DNA from: an uncultured Alphaproteobacteria bacterium
Lineage (GTDB): Bacteria > Pseudomonadota > Alphaproteobacteria > Micavibrionales > Micavibrionaceae
Direction: 5' to 3'
Assembly (NCBI GenBank): GCA_934538895.1
Contig: CAKTCH010000125.1
Span: 1 to 5,310, forward strand
DNA: 5,310 bases
Shown here: positions 1-5,310 of the stretch, in pieces
Numbering within the stretch: the stretch's first letter is position 1
How the letters are laid out: each line of letters begins with the position of its first letter
Notes under the pieces: model-generated
The model's database searches: none
The model's input: the letters and a program-made list of their open reading frames with translations, nothing else
What the model was told of the DNA's origin: nothing
Position numbers and translations under genes: made by a program

Positions 1-740
1 CCACTATAGTTAAAGAACAGGTTAAGTACATAACCTGAGGCCCCGGCCCTTTCATACTCATTAAAGAACAGCATATATAGAAACCATATGATGGGATACG
101 CCGTGGCGATAAGGAAAAGCAAAAGCGACTTGCCGGTCATTCTGGTGAGGATGGCAATTATCATCAAGACATAGCAGGCGATTTCCAGCGGTACGGTCCA
201 AAGGGAGCCATTCACGTAATAAAACGGATTCTCAAAGAAAACGCCCGGCAAAACGAACTGGACATAGCCGATGATATTCAGAAGATATTTGTAAGTAAGG
301 GGATCGGAAAAATATTCAGAAAGAGGAAGGGACGTAAAAATTACGCCTAAAATACAAACGGAAAGAATTATTTCCACTGCTAGCGCGGGAATAATGCGCA
401 AAGCGCGGTTCACAAGGAAATTCCCGCATGAAAGTCTTTGCGCGCTGGCCGTAATCAGGAAGCCGCTCAACGCGAAGAACATGGGCAAAACAGAATATTT
501 AAGAAGCCACAGCCCTGGTATCTCGGTATATGTATCCAGCATAGGCCTGCCCGCGACGAGCATCCATCCATGCCACACAAGAACGGATATTGCCAGATAT
601 ATACGGCAGAAATCGAAGCCGGGTCCAAAACCCCCATACCCATCCAGCTTCGCGCCCATGGAAGGCGCCCTCATGATCTTCTTATGAAGGTCGACCAGTA
701 AACTATCTATCCGCTCCAGGCGGCGCAGCAGCGAAAGCAT
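1..740 (-). CDS. Acyltransferase-3 (OafA/YrhL-like) integral membrane protein, 3' end cut by the window edge
   Basis: I translated the complement from the ATG at 740; the frame stays open for 246 codons to the window edge, so the C-terminus is missing. Family hallmarks are visible in order: an Arg and a His in the first membrane segment (R46 and H57, in FCRIYLAISVLVWHGW), FFALSGFLI at 88-96, NRALRIIPAL at 111-120 and NGSLWTVPLE at 177-186. By eye there are about six hydrophobic segments (roughly 45-62, 77-97, 117-136, 151-168, 183-198, 205-226). Members of this family move acyl groups, often acetyl, onto sugars or other surface molecules in the inner membrane; the substrate here cannot be told. 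The start is the first ATG after an in-frame stop and lies 3 nt after the stop of the upstream gene, with only a weak Shine-Dalgarno, suggesting translational coupling. The 40 residues before the first membrane segment are a soluble, charged N-terminal extension. GC is about 45%, well below the PHB genes, which hints at separate ancestry. Confidence 0.9.
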   Translation of the reverse strand, partial: MLSLLRRLERIDSLLVDLHKKIMRAPSMGAKLDGYGGFGPGFDFCRIYLAISVLVWHGWMLVAGRPMLDTYTEIPGLWLLKYSVLPMFFALSGFLITASAQRLSCGNFLVNRALRIIPALAVEIILSVCILGVIFTSLPLSEYFSDPLTYKYLLNIIGYVQFVLPGVFFENPFYYVNGSLWTVPLEIACYVLMIIAILTRMTGKSLLLFLIATAYPIIWFLYMLFFNEYERAGASGYVLNLFFNYS

Positions 741-743
741 ATT

Positions 744-1271
744 TTAAATCTCATAACGGCGGCGAAAATCTTTGATGGCATTGAGGAATGCATCCATCGG
801 CGGCAGCAGGCTGCTTTCCAGGCTTTTTTTCTGTGCGGCAGGGAGCGAGGAATGAAGCTCGTGATAGATTGCAGGCACGATATCCAGCATATTATCCAGA
901 TCGCCACCCCTGCAAAGCTGCGCCCTGTTCGATTGCGCCAGCCGTTTCATCAGCATGGCCACCAAGGCGCGCACGGTGGGATCGCTTTTTTGCAATTTCT
1001 CGTTCAGCGTCTGGCGGGTGATGACGATCAGATTGCATTCACTCAAAGCCTGTACGGTCGCCGTGCGCGGGGCATCGACGACCAGCGCCATTTCACCGAC
1101 GATTTGCCCCGGCCCCATCCGCGCAAGCTCGACACGCTTGCCCTCGGCTTCCGTGAAAACAACTACTTCGCCGGATTGAATCAGAAAAGCCTCGATTCCG
1201 GCTTTCCCTTGCTCCACGATGGTTTCACCCTTGGCAGCCGCACGACGCTCAAGGACCCCCGGTTCCCCCAT
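744..1271 (-). CDS. Stand-alone cyclic nucleotide-binding (CNB/CRP-like) domain protein, no HTH
   Basis: A 175-residue protein with one cNMP-binding domain in its first ~95 residues: GETIVEQG at 15-22, AFLIQSGEVVV at 28-38, and a phosphate-binding cassette in 58-75 with the expected GEMAL (E60) and the PRTA Arg (R69) that contacts the cyclic phosphate. These residues suggest it can bind cAMP or cGMP. The remaining ~80 residues look helical and polar, with no helix-turn-helix, kinase, channel or cyclase domain, so it is not a CRP/FNR transcription factor. It may act through a protein partner, which is inference. The ATG lies 9 nt after the phaB stop, with AAGG overlapping that stop and a 7-nt spacer, so it is clearly in the phaB transcript. 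The acyltransferase gene follows after 3 nt. The ligand and partner are unknown. Confidence 0.88.
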   Translation of the reverse strand: MGEPGVLERRAAAKGETIVEQGKAGIEAFLIQSGEVVVFTEAEGKRVELARMGPGQIVGEMALVVDAPRTATVQALSECNLIVITRQTLNEKLQKSDPTVRALVAMLMKRLAQSNRAQLCRGGDLDNMLDIVPAIYHELHSSLPAAQKKSLESSLLPPMDAFLNAIKDFRRRYEI

Positions 1272-1280
1272 AATCGTACC

Positions 1281-2003
1281 TTATGCCATATACTGGCCGC
1301 CATTGGCGGATAAGGTGGAACCGGTAATATAACTCGCCTTATCGGAAGCGAGGAAAACAACGGCGCCTGCGATTTCCTCCGGCGTACCCATGCGCCCCAC
1401 CGGGATTTGCCTGATGATCGATTCCAGTATTTCAGGCTTCATCTTGCCGGTCATTTCCGTCTGGATGTAACCGGGGCAAATGGCGTTGACGGTAACACCC
1501 TTGGCCGCGCTTTCCATCGCCAGCGCCTTGGTAAAGCCCAGCATCCCGGCTTTCGCCGCCGAGTAATTGGTCTGGCCGAACTGACCTTTCTGGCCGTTGA
1601 TCGAGCTGATATTGATGATGCGCCCGTAACCGCGTTCGCGCATCCCGTTGATGACGGCCCGGCACATATTGAAGCAGGATGTCAGGTTGGTATCGATCAC
1701 GTCGAGCCATGCCTCGGGAGTCATTTTGTGCATCATGCCGTCATTGGTTTTGCCCGCATTGTTCACGAGCACCGTGATCGGCCCCAGTTCTTCCTCGATC
1801 CGGGCGCAGGTCGCAAGGCAGGAATCGTAATCGGTGACATTGACCTTATAGACCGCCGCCCCCGTATCACGGGCGCAAGCCTCCGCCGCTTCTTCATTCC
1901 CGTGATAGAAGGCCGCCACCTTGTAACCCTCCTTCGTCAGCGCCGCCGTAATATCGTAACCGATACCGCGCGTGCCGCCCGTAACCACTGCCACCTTCGT
2001 CAT
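1281..2003 (-). CDS. phaB: Acetoacetyl-CoA reductase (PhaB)
   Basis: A cytoplasmic short-chain dehydrogenase of 240 residues that reduces acetoacetyl-CoA to (R)-3-hydroxybutyryl-CoA, normally with NADPH; this is the second step of PHB synthesis. Visible motifs are the Rossmann glycine motif TGGTRGIG at 8-15, NNAG at 81-84, N106, the catalytic Ser S134 in NISSINGQKGQFGQTNYSAAK-like sequence, and Y147/K151 of the YxxxK motif. The GQKGQFGQTNYS stretch and PGYIQTEM at 177-184 are specific to PhaB-type reductases rather than FabG, and the length matches the family. The start is supported by AAAGGG (2011-2016) 7 nt upstream of the ATG. It follows phaA after 22 nt and precedes the CNB gene by 9 nt. 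No residue that I would expect to be conserved is missing. A FabG role is less likely given the thiolase and synthase neighbours. Confidence 0.96.
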   Translation of the reverse strand: MTKVAVVTGGTRGIGYDITAALTKEGYKVAAFYHGNEEAAEACARDTGAAVYKVNVTDYDSCLATCARIEEELGPITVLVNNAGKTNDGMMHKMTPEAWLDVIDTNLTSCFNMCRAVINGMRERGYGRIINISSINGQKGQFGQTNYSAAKAGMLGFTKALAMESAAKGVTVNAICPGYIQTEMTGKMKPEILESIIRQIPVGRMGTPEEIAGAVVFLASDKASYITGSTLSANGGQYMA

Positions 2004-2025
2004 TGTCTCACCCTTTCTAAAAAAT

Positions 2026-3237
2026 TTATGCCACGGATTTCAGATCAAGCGCCTTGTCCCGTTCGACGCACATGGCGATACCCATGCCGCCGCCGATGCA
2101 CAGCGTGGCCAGCCCCTTGCGCGCGTCGCGGCGCGCCATTTCATGCAGCAACGTCACCAGAACGCGCGTGCCGGACGCGCCGATCGGATGGCCGAGCGCG
2201 ATCGCGCCGCCGTTCACGTTCACTTTGGACGCATCCAGCCCCAGTTCCTTCATCACACAGCACGCCTGCGCCGCGAAAGCCTCGTTGGATTCCACCAGGT
2301 CGAGGTCCTTTACGCTCCACCCCGCTTTCTCCAGTGCCTTGCGCGAAGCCGGGATCGGGCCTGTGCCCATCACCGCCGGATCGACGCCAGCGGTAGCCCA
2401 TGAACGAATGGTCGCCAGCACTTTCAGGCCGCGCTTTTGCGCCTCGCTGGCACGCATCAGCACCACCGCCGCCGCACCGTCATTCAGGCCGGACGCATTC
2501 GCCGCCGTCACCGTGCCGTCGGGCTTGAACGCCGGACGCAGCTTGGTCAGGCTTTCCGCCGTTACGCCCGCGCGCGGAAATTCGTCCTTGTCGATAACGA
2601 TATCTTCTTTCTTGCCTTTGACGGTCACCGGCACGATTTCGGCTTTAAAGCGGCCTTCATTGATGGCTTTCTCGGCCTTCTGCTGGGATTGCGCCGCGAA
2701 CTCATCCTGCGCCACACGGGTGATCTGGTATTTCTCCGCGATATTCTCAGCCGTAATACCCATGTGATAACCGTTGAATGCGTCCCATAATCCGTCCTTG
2801 ATCATGGTATCCACGAATTCTGTATTGCCCATTTTTGTGCCGTTGCGCAGATGCAGGCAATGCGGTGACAGGCTCATATTCTCCTGACCGCCCGCGACGA
2901 CCACTTTGGCGTCGTCATTGGCAATCGCTTGCAGTCCGAGCGCGACAGAGCGCAAACCCGAGCCGCAAACCTGATTGATGGTCATCGCCGTGCGGTCCTG
3001 CGGCACGCCCGCGAGGATAGCCGCCTGACGCGCCGGATTCTGCCCCTCGCCCGCCGTCAGCACCTGCCCCATCAGGACTTCATCGACCTCGTCGATCTTG
3101 ATCCCGGCATCGGCCACGACGCTTTTAATGATATGCGCCCCCAGTTCATGGGCGCGAACGCCAGCCAGCCCGCCATTGAAAGAACCTATGGGCGTGCGTT
3201 TGGCGGAAACGATGACGATGGGATCGTTAGGGGACAT
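2026..3237 (-). CDS. phaA: Acetyl-CoA C-acetyltransferase (biosynthetic thiolase, PhaA)
   Basis: Condenses two acetyl-CoA into acetoacetyl-CoA, the first step of PHB synthesis, in the cytoplasm. The 403-residue length is typical of biosynthetic thiolases. The nucleophile C91 sits in NQVCGSGLRS; NEAF is at 318-321; GGAIALGHPIGASG at 343-356 supplies H350; and C380 in CIGGGMGIA is the acid/base Cys. These match the C89/H348/C378 set of the Zoogloea thiolase with a two-residue offset. The GHMG-like loop GYHMGITAEN at 156-165 is also typical. The start is set by AGGAG (3248-3252), 10 nt before the ATG. It lies 102 nt downstream of phaC and 22 nt upstream of phaB. The same enzyme type also serves as a general acetoacetyl-CoA thiolase, but its position between phaC and phaB makes PhaA the natural call. 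Confidence 0.97.
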   Translation of the reverse strand: MSPNDPIVIVSAKRTPIGSFNGGLAGVRAHELGAHIIKSVVADAGIKIDEVDEVLMGQVLTAGEGQNPARQAAILAGVPQDRTAMTINQVCGSGLRSVALGLQAIANDDAKVVVAGGQENMSLSPHCLHLRNGTKMGNTEFVDTMIKDGLWDAFNGYHMGITAENIAEKYQITRVAQDEFAAQSQQKAEKAINEGRFKAEIVPVTVKGKKEDIVIDKDEFPRAGVTAESLTKLRPAFKPDGTVTAANASGLNDGAAAVVLMRASEAQKRGLKVLATIRSWATAGVDPAVMGTGPIPASRKALEKAGWSVKDLDLVESNEAFAAQACCVMKELGLDASKVNVNGGAIALGHPIGASGTRVLVTLLHEMARRDARKGLATLCIGGGMGIAMCVERDKALDLKSVA

Positions 3238-3279
3238 GAGAATATAGCTCCTGTTTCAAAGGGCGAAAAAGACCGCTTC

Positions 3280-3307
3280 ATTATTGCCATATCGGACAGG
3301 ATTGCAA
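3280..3307 (-). promoter_or_regulatory. Candidate sigma70-like promoter for phaA-phaB-CNB-AT3
   Basis: On the minus strand TTGCAA (3302-3307) and AATAAT (3280-3285) are separated by 16 nt. They match the -35 and -10 consensus at 4/6 and 5/6 positions. Transcription would start about 35 nt before the phaA ATG, leaving room for its AGGAG site. The 102-nt phaC-phaA gap, much longer than the other gaps in the operon, makes an internal promoter reasonable. This is a by-eye match only; alphaproteobacterial promoters often diverge from this consensus. Confidence 0.3.
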
Positions 3308-3308
3308 G

Positions 3309-3321
3309 GCAGGGTACCTGC
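3309..3321. repeat. Small inverted repeat in the phaC-phaA gap
   Basis: GCAGG and CCTGC, perfect 5-bp arms around a GTA loop, just upstream of the candidate phaA promoter's -35 element. There is no T-run on either side, so it is not an intrinsic terminator. It could be a protein-binding dyad, or chance in GC-rich DNA. Confidence 0.35.
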
Positions 3322-3333
3322 GCACGCGCCGAT

Positions 3334-3350
3334 TTGTTGCTACGCAACAA
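3334..3350. repeat. Inverted repeat straddling the phaC stop codon
   Basis: TTGTTGC and GCAACAA are perfect 7-bp arms around a 3-nt centre; the phaC stop codon (TAG on the minus strand) lies across the centre and one arm. On the minus strand it is followed by ATCGG rather than a T-run, so an intrinsic terminator is unlikely. The core reads TGC-N3-GCA, which resembles the TGC/GCA dyads described for PhaR binding in other alphaproteobacteria, so a PhaR operator upstream of phaA is possible. A stem that merely protects the mRNA 3' end is an alternative. Confidence 0.5.
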
Positions 3351-4467
3351 TCCAGTCGGCGATAGGCTCCCATACTTCATCCTGCGCGCGCCTGCCTGTC
3401 ATCATGCCGATATGGCCGCAAGTCGACGTCAGTAATCTAGCCTGCGGAATCATGCTGGCCAGAGCATGAGAGGATTCTTCCGGCACCAGACGATCGGTCG
3501 ACGACGTTACGACCAGAACCGGATTTTTCGTTCGCGCCGGATCGACCGCCCGGCCATCGACGATCCATTCCCCTTTTGCGGGCTTGTTCTGGCCGTACCA
3601 GTCGACCACGCAGGCGCGTGCCAGTGCGGACGGCAGATCGACGCCGTCATTCAGCCAGTCCTCGACCGCCACGAACAGCCGTGCCTGATCGCTGTCCTGA
3701 TCCATGACAGCGAAATCGGCAAACTTATGAATATTACGCTCTGCATTGACCGCCGCGAAGACCGATTGTATCCAGCCGCTCGGGAGCACGCCGCCTTGCT
3801 CGGTAATCTGTAAAGCCGAGGGCGTCCCCAGCAGGACCTGCTGCTGCAATTCACGCCCCCCCGCCAGAAAGTCCCACGGCGCAGCCAGGTAAATGACCTT
3901 GTTCAAACCTTCAGGTTTCAGATGAACGACGCCTGCTAGCAATGTGCCGCCCATGCAATAGCCAAGCACGTCGTAGCCGCCTGTTTTTTCATTCAAAAAC
4001 AATAGGCTTGGAAGGAATTTCTGATGCAGGATATCATCAAGGGTTTGCTGGCCGGAATCGTCTTTCGGCTCCCCCCAGTCGATGAGATAGACATCGATCC
4101 CCCGCGCCGCCAGCCAGCGCGCGAAAGAGCGCGCGGGCAGTAAATCCATAATTACGGAACGGTTAATCATGGAGGGCACGAGCAGCAAATGGCGCTTACC
4201 CTGCGCAGGGATATGCCGCATCGTCACGGTGCCGTCTTGCCATATTATGCGATCAACTGTCGCGGGCCGCCTGAAAGGGTGCGATTGATAAAGCTTCAAC
4301 CCCTCGATCATCCGGAGGCGGTATTCCGGGGAACGGGCAAACAATCCCGCCATCCCGACAAAAGCGGGCAAAGGGCGCGGCCCCCGGCGAAGGTCTTCCA
4401 GTACCGCCTCTGTTTCAGCATTTTCAGACATGGCCCGACTATAGGGTATAAAAGAAAACCAAGCCAT
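3340..4467 (-). CDS. phaC: Short PHA/PHB synthase (PhaC), class III-like in size and triad spacing
   Basis: An alpha/beta-hydrolase-fold polymerase that joins (R)-3-hydroxybutyryl-CoA into PHB at the granule surface. With the start chosen here it has 375 residues. The lipase-like box GYCMGG is at 169-174 (nucleophile C171), with D325 in SSTDRLVPEESS and H352 in CGHIGMM. Other PHA-synthase marks are VPSMINRSVIMDLL at 97-110, IDWGEP at 129-134 and DWYGQNKPAKGEW at 289-301. C-to-D spacing is 154 and D-to-H 27, close to the 153 and 29 of Allochromatium class III PhaC; the ~200-residue N-terminal domain of class I enzymes is absent. No PhaE subunit gene is present here. I chose the ATG at 4467 because AAAGGG lies 5 nt before it. 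MSENAETE at 4431 (363 residues) is a real alternative that lacks a Shine-Dalgarno; the frame also opens further, to 4533. The gene diverges from phaR. Confidence 0.93.
   Translation of the reverse strand: MAWFSFIPYSRAMSENAETEAVLEDLRRGPRPLPAFVGMAGLFARSPEYRLRMIEGLKLYQSHPFRRPATVDRIIWQDGTVTMRHIPAQGKRHLLLVPSMINRSVIMDLLPARSFARWLAARGIDVYLIDWGEPKDDSGQQTLDDILHQKFLPSLLFLNEKTGGYDVLGYCMGGTLLAGVVHLKPEGLNKVIYLAAPWDFLAGGRELQQQVLLGTPSALQITEQGGVLPSGWIQSVFAAVNAERNIHKFADFAVMDQDSDQARLFVAVEDWLNDGVDLPSALARACVVDWYGQNKPAKGEWIVDGRAVDPARTKNPVLVVTSSTDRLVPEESSHALASMIPQARLLTSTCGHIGMMTGRRAQDEVWEPIADWIVA
4423..4452 (+). promoter_or_regulatory. Possible phaR promoter
   Basis: TTCAGA (4423-4428) and TATAAA (4447-4452) are 18 nt apart, matching the sigma70 elements at 4/6 and 5/6. 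Transcription would begin near 4459, giving a leader of about 90 nt before phaR that contains both dyads described for this gap. It would overlap the 5' end of phaC if that gene starts at 4467. By-eye match only. Confidence 0.22.
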
Positions 4468-4472
4468 GGAAA

Positions 4473-4478
4473 CCCTTT
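4473..4478 (-). promoter_or_regulatory. Shine-Dalgarno site that decides the phaC start
   Basis: AAAGGG on the minus strand, 5 nt before the ATG at 4467. The identical hexamer precedes phaB with a 7-nt spacer. No comparable site precedes the ATGs at 4431, 4500 or 4533, so this favours a 375-residue PhaC. Confidence 0.55.
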
Positions 4479-4480
4479 CA

Positions 4481-4498
4481 GCACAGATTGTTTTGTGC
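4481..4498. promoter_or_regulatory. Dyad symmetry in the phaR-phaC intergenic region (candidate operator)
   Basis: GCACA and TGTGC form perfect 5-bp arms around an 8-nt spacer, immediately upstream of the phaC Shine-Dalgarno. PhaR proteins of other bacteria bind dyads in pha promoters, so this is a candidate regulator site. The arms are short and could arise by chance. Confidence 0.35.
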
Positions 4499-4504
4499 AT
4501 AATG

Positions 4505-4526
4505 ACAATGGGTTCCAAGACATTGT
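4505..4526. promoter_or_regulatory. Second dyad symmetry upstream of phaR (candidate operator)
   Basis: ACAATG and CATTGT are perfect 6-bp arms around a 10-nt spacer, ending 24 nt before the phaR ATG. An additional ATTGT at 4487-4491 gives three ATTGT/ACAAT half-sites whose centres lie 18 and 17 nt apart. The position fits autoregulation of phaR and control of phaC. There is no following T-run, so it is not a terminator. Confidence 0.42.
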
Positions 4527-4550
4527 TACACATAAGAAGCAGGTACTGAC

Positions 4551-5144
4551 ATGACCACCGCCAAAACTAAATCCGACAAACCCACCGTCATCAAGAAATA
4601 CGCCAACCGCCGCCTCTACGACACGGGCCGCAGCTCTTACGTCACATTGGACGATCTTTGCACAATGGTGAAAGAAAACCGCGATTTCGTGGTTTATGAC
4701 GCGAAGTCAGGGGAAGACCTGACGCGCGCGGTCCTGACGCAGATCATCGTCGATCAGGAGTCCAAAGGCCACAACATGCTGCCGACCAGCTTCCTGCGCC
4801 AGTTCATCGGCTTTTATGGCGACAACCTGCAAAACCTGGTGCCGAGCTATCTCGAACAAAGCTTCGAAGCGTTTACAAAAAATCAGGAACAATTCCGCGA
4901 GCAGATGAGCAAGATGGGTGCCGGCGCGGCCAACCCCATGGCCCAGATGATGAACCCGGCTTCCGCCATGTCCGCCATGGAAGACCTGACCCGCAAGAAC
5001 ATGGAAATGTTCGAAAACGCCCTGAAAGCCTGGTCGCCCTTCATGGGCCCGATGGGCAAGAACGCCGAAGAGCGCATGGAAGCGCTGAAGAAAAACATCG
5101 CCACCATGCAGGGCGAACTGAACAAGCTGATGGGCGGCAAGTAG
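4551..5144 (+). CDS. phaR: PHA synthesis repressor PhaR
   Basis: A 197-residue regulator of the PHB_acc family. The N-terminal DNA-binding domain (about 11-72) carries the signature KKYANRRLYDT at 15-25, followed by SSYVTLDDL and the DLTRAVLTQIIVDQE helix region (56-70). A second segment (about 75-115, MLPTSFLRQFIGFYGDNLQ...) matches the PHB accumulation domain. The C-terminal part (116-197) is rich in Met and Gln and amphipathic, as expected of a surface that binds PHB granules. In studied relatives PhaR represses phasin and pha genes and is released when it binds polymer; that is family knowledge. It must not be confused with the Bacillus class IV synthase subunit of the same name. The start has AGG (4541-4543) 7 nt upstream. 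The gene is divergent from phaC, and no phasin gene follows it in the window. Confidence 0.95.
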   Translation: MTTAKTKSDKPTVIKKYANRRLYDTGRSSYVTLDDLCTMVKENRDFVVYDAKSGEDLTRAVLTQIIVDQESKGHNMLPTSFLRQFIGFYGDNLQNLVPSYLEQSFEAFTKNQEQFREQMSKMGAGAANPMAQMMNPASAMSAMEDLTRKNMEMFENALKAWSPFMGPMGKNAEERMEALKKNIATMQGELNKLMGGK

Positions 5145-5160
5145 TTTTCAGTTATCGGTA

Positions 5161-5213
5161 ATTAGGCTCAGGACTCATTAATGATTAGGGTGCGGACTCA
5201 TTAAGACTCATAA
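5161..5213. repeat. Tandem 23-nt direct repeat downstream of phaR
   Basis: Two adjacent 23-nt units (5161-5183 and 5184-5206) share ATTAGG, four variable bases, and GGACTCATTAA, with 18 of 23 positions identical. A partial third copy of the GACTCATAA core lies at 5205-5213. There is no coding frame here. It may be the remnant of a mobile-element end or a small intergenic repeat; I do not recognise the family. Confidence 0.7.
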
Positions 5214-5219
5214 AAACCA

Positions 5220-5290
5220 TCGTCATTCCCCGCTTTATAAGCTCGTGAAAACCGATGGATGGATTCCCCGCATAAAGCGGGGAATGACGA
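5220..5290. repeat. Long palindromic intergenic repeat (REP/MITE-like), 19-bp perfect arms
   Basis: The arm at 5220-5238 (TCGTCATTCCCCGCTTTAT) is exactly complementary to 5272-5290, with a 33-nt loop. Inside it a second, tighter hairpin is possible: ATTCCCCGC (5263-5271), an ATAAA loop and GCGGGGAAT (5277-5285), which competes for the right arm. GTCATTCCCGC-type palindromes are common dispersed repeats in many proteobacterial genomes. No T-run follows on either strand, so it is not a standard terminator, although it could still halt or stabilise the phaR transcript. Confidence 0.8.
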
Positions 5291-5310
5291 AAATGCTGGA
5301 TTTTAAGGGC

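Noticed and set aside
394..701. Two overlapping + strand frames near the left end
   Set aside because: They are antisense to the acyltransferase gene, whose diagnostic motifs are unmistakable on the minus strand.
852..1313. 153-codon + strand frame opposite the CNB gene
   Set aside because: The minus-strand frame has clear CNB motifs and a good ribosome site; this frame has neither.
1407..2396. Long open frame on the + strand (329 codons) opposite phaB and phaA
   Set aside because: It is antisense to two certain genes, its product is rich in Arg, His and Pro with no recognisable domain, and it spans the phaA-phaB junction; this is a shadow of high-GC codon use.
2054..2767. 237-codon open frame on the + strand opposite phaA
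   Set aside because: Antisense to a thiolase with all catalytic motifs; the product is low-complexity Ser/Ala/Pro-rich and unlike any known family.
3334..3350. Intrinsic terminator at the end of phaC
   Set aside because: The stem is only 7 bp and no T-run follows on the minus strand.
4468..4533. N-terminal extension of PhaC from the ATG at 4533
   Set aside because: It has no Shine-Dalgarno, would consume nearly the whole divergent promoter gap, and the extra residues show no family motif.
4551..5144. PhaR as the class IV synthase subunit (Bacillus PhaR) partnering the short PhaC
   Set aside because: The KKYANRRLYDT DNA-binding signature marks the unrelated proteobacterial regulator.
5145..5310. 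CRISPR array or small RNA gene in the repeat-bearing right end
   Set aside because: There are only two full tandem units with no unique spacers, and the palindrome lacks a T-run; nothing supports an array or a defined RNA gene.

Overview
The window is a poly(3-hydroxybutyrate) (PHB) synthesis locus, almost certainly from an alphaproteobacterium. The argument is the gene set and arrangement: a PhaR-type regulator (KKYANRRLYDT signature with a Met-rich tail), transcribed divergently from phaC-phaA-phaB. Genus cannot be fixed from this sequence. The PHB genes are GC-rich (about 66% over 2101-2340 by hand count), while the left end is much poorer in GC (about 45% over 1-480).

Layout from right to left. 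The extreme right (5145-5310) is non-coding and repetitive: a tandem 23-nt direct repeat, then a large palindrome with 19-bp perfect arms. phaR lies on the + strand (4551-5144). The short phaR/phaC intergenic region carries dyad symmetries that could be operators. All other genes lie on the minus strand: phaC (short, class III-sized PHA synthase), a 102-nt gap with small hairpins and a possible promoter, phaA (acetyl-CoA acetyltransferase), phaB (acetoacetyl-CoA reductase), a stand-alone cyclic-nucleotide-binding domain protein, and an acyltransferase-3 family membrane protein that runs off the left edge.

How the genes work together. PhaA condenses two acetyl-CoA to acetoacetyl-CoA, PhaB reduces this to (R)-3-hydroxybutyryl-CoA, and PhaC polymerises it into PHB. 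PhaR is expected to sense polymer and repress pha genes. From phaA leftwards the gaps are 22, 9 and 3 nt, so phaA-phaB-CNB-AT3 looks like one transcription unit, with phaC either leading it or transcribed separately.

The core is conventional. The parts that deserve attention are the two extra genes on the end of the PHB operon (a single cNMP-binding domain with no visible output domain, and a translationally coupled O-acyltransferase-like membrane protein of different base composition), the short synthase with no PhaE partner in view, the operator-like dyads, and the repeat cluster behind phaR.
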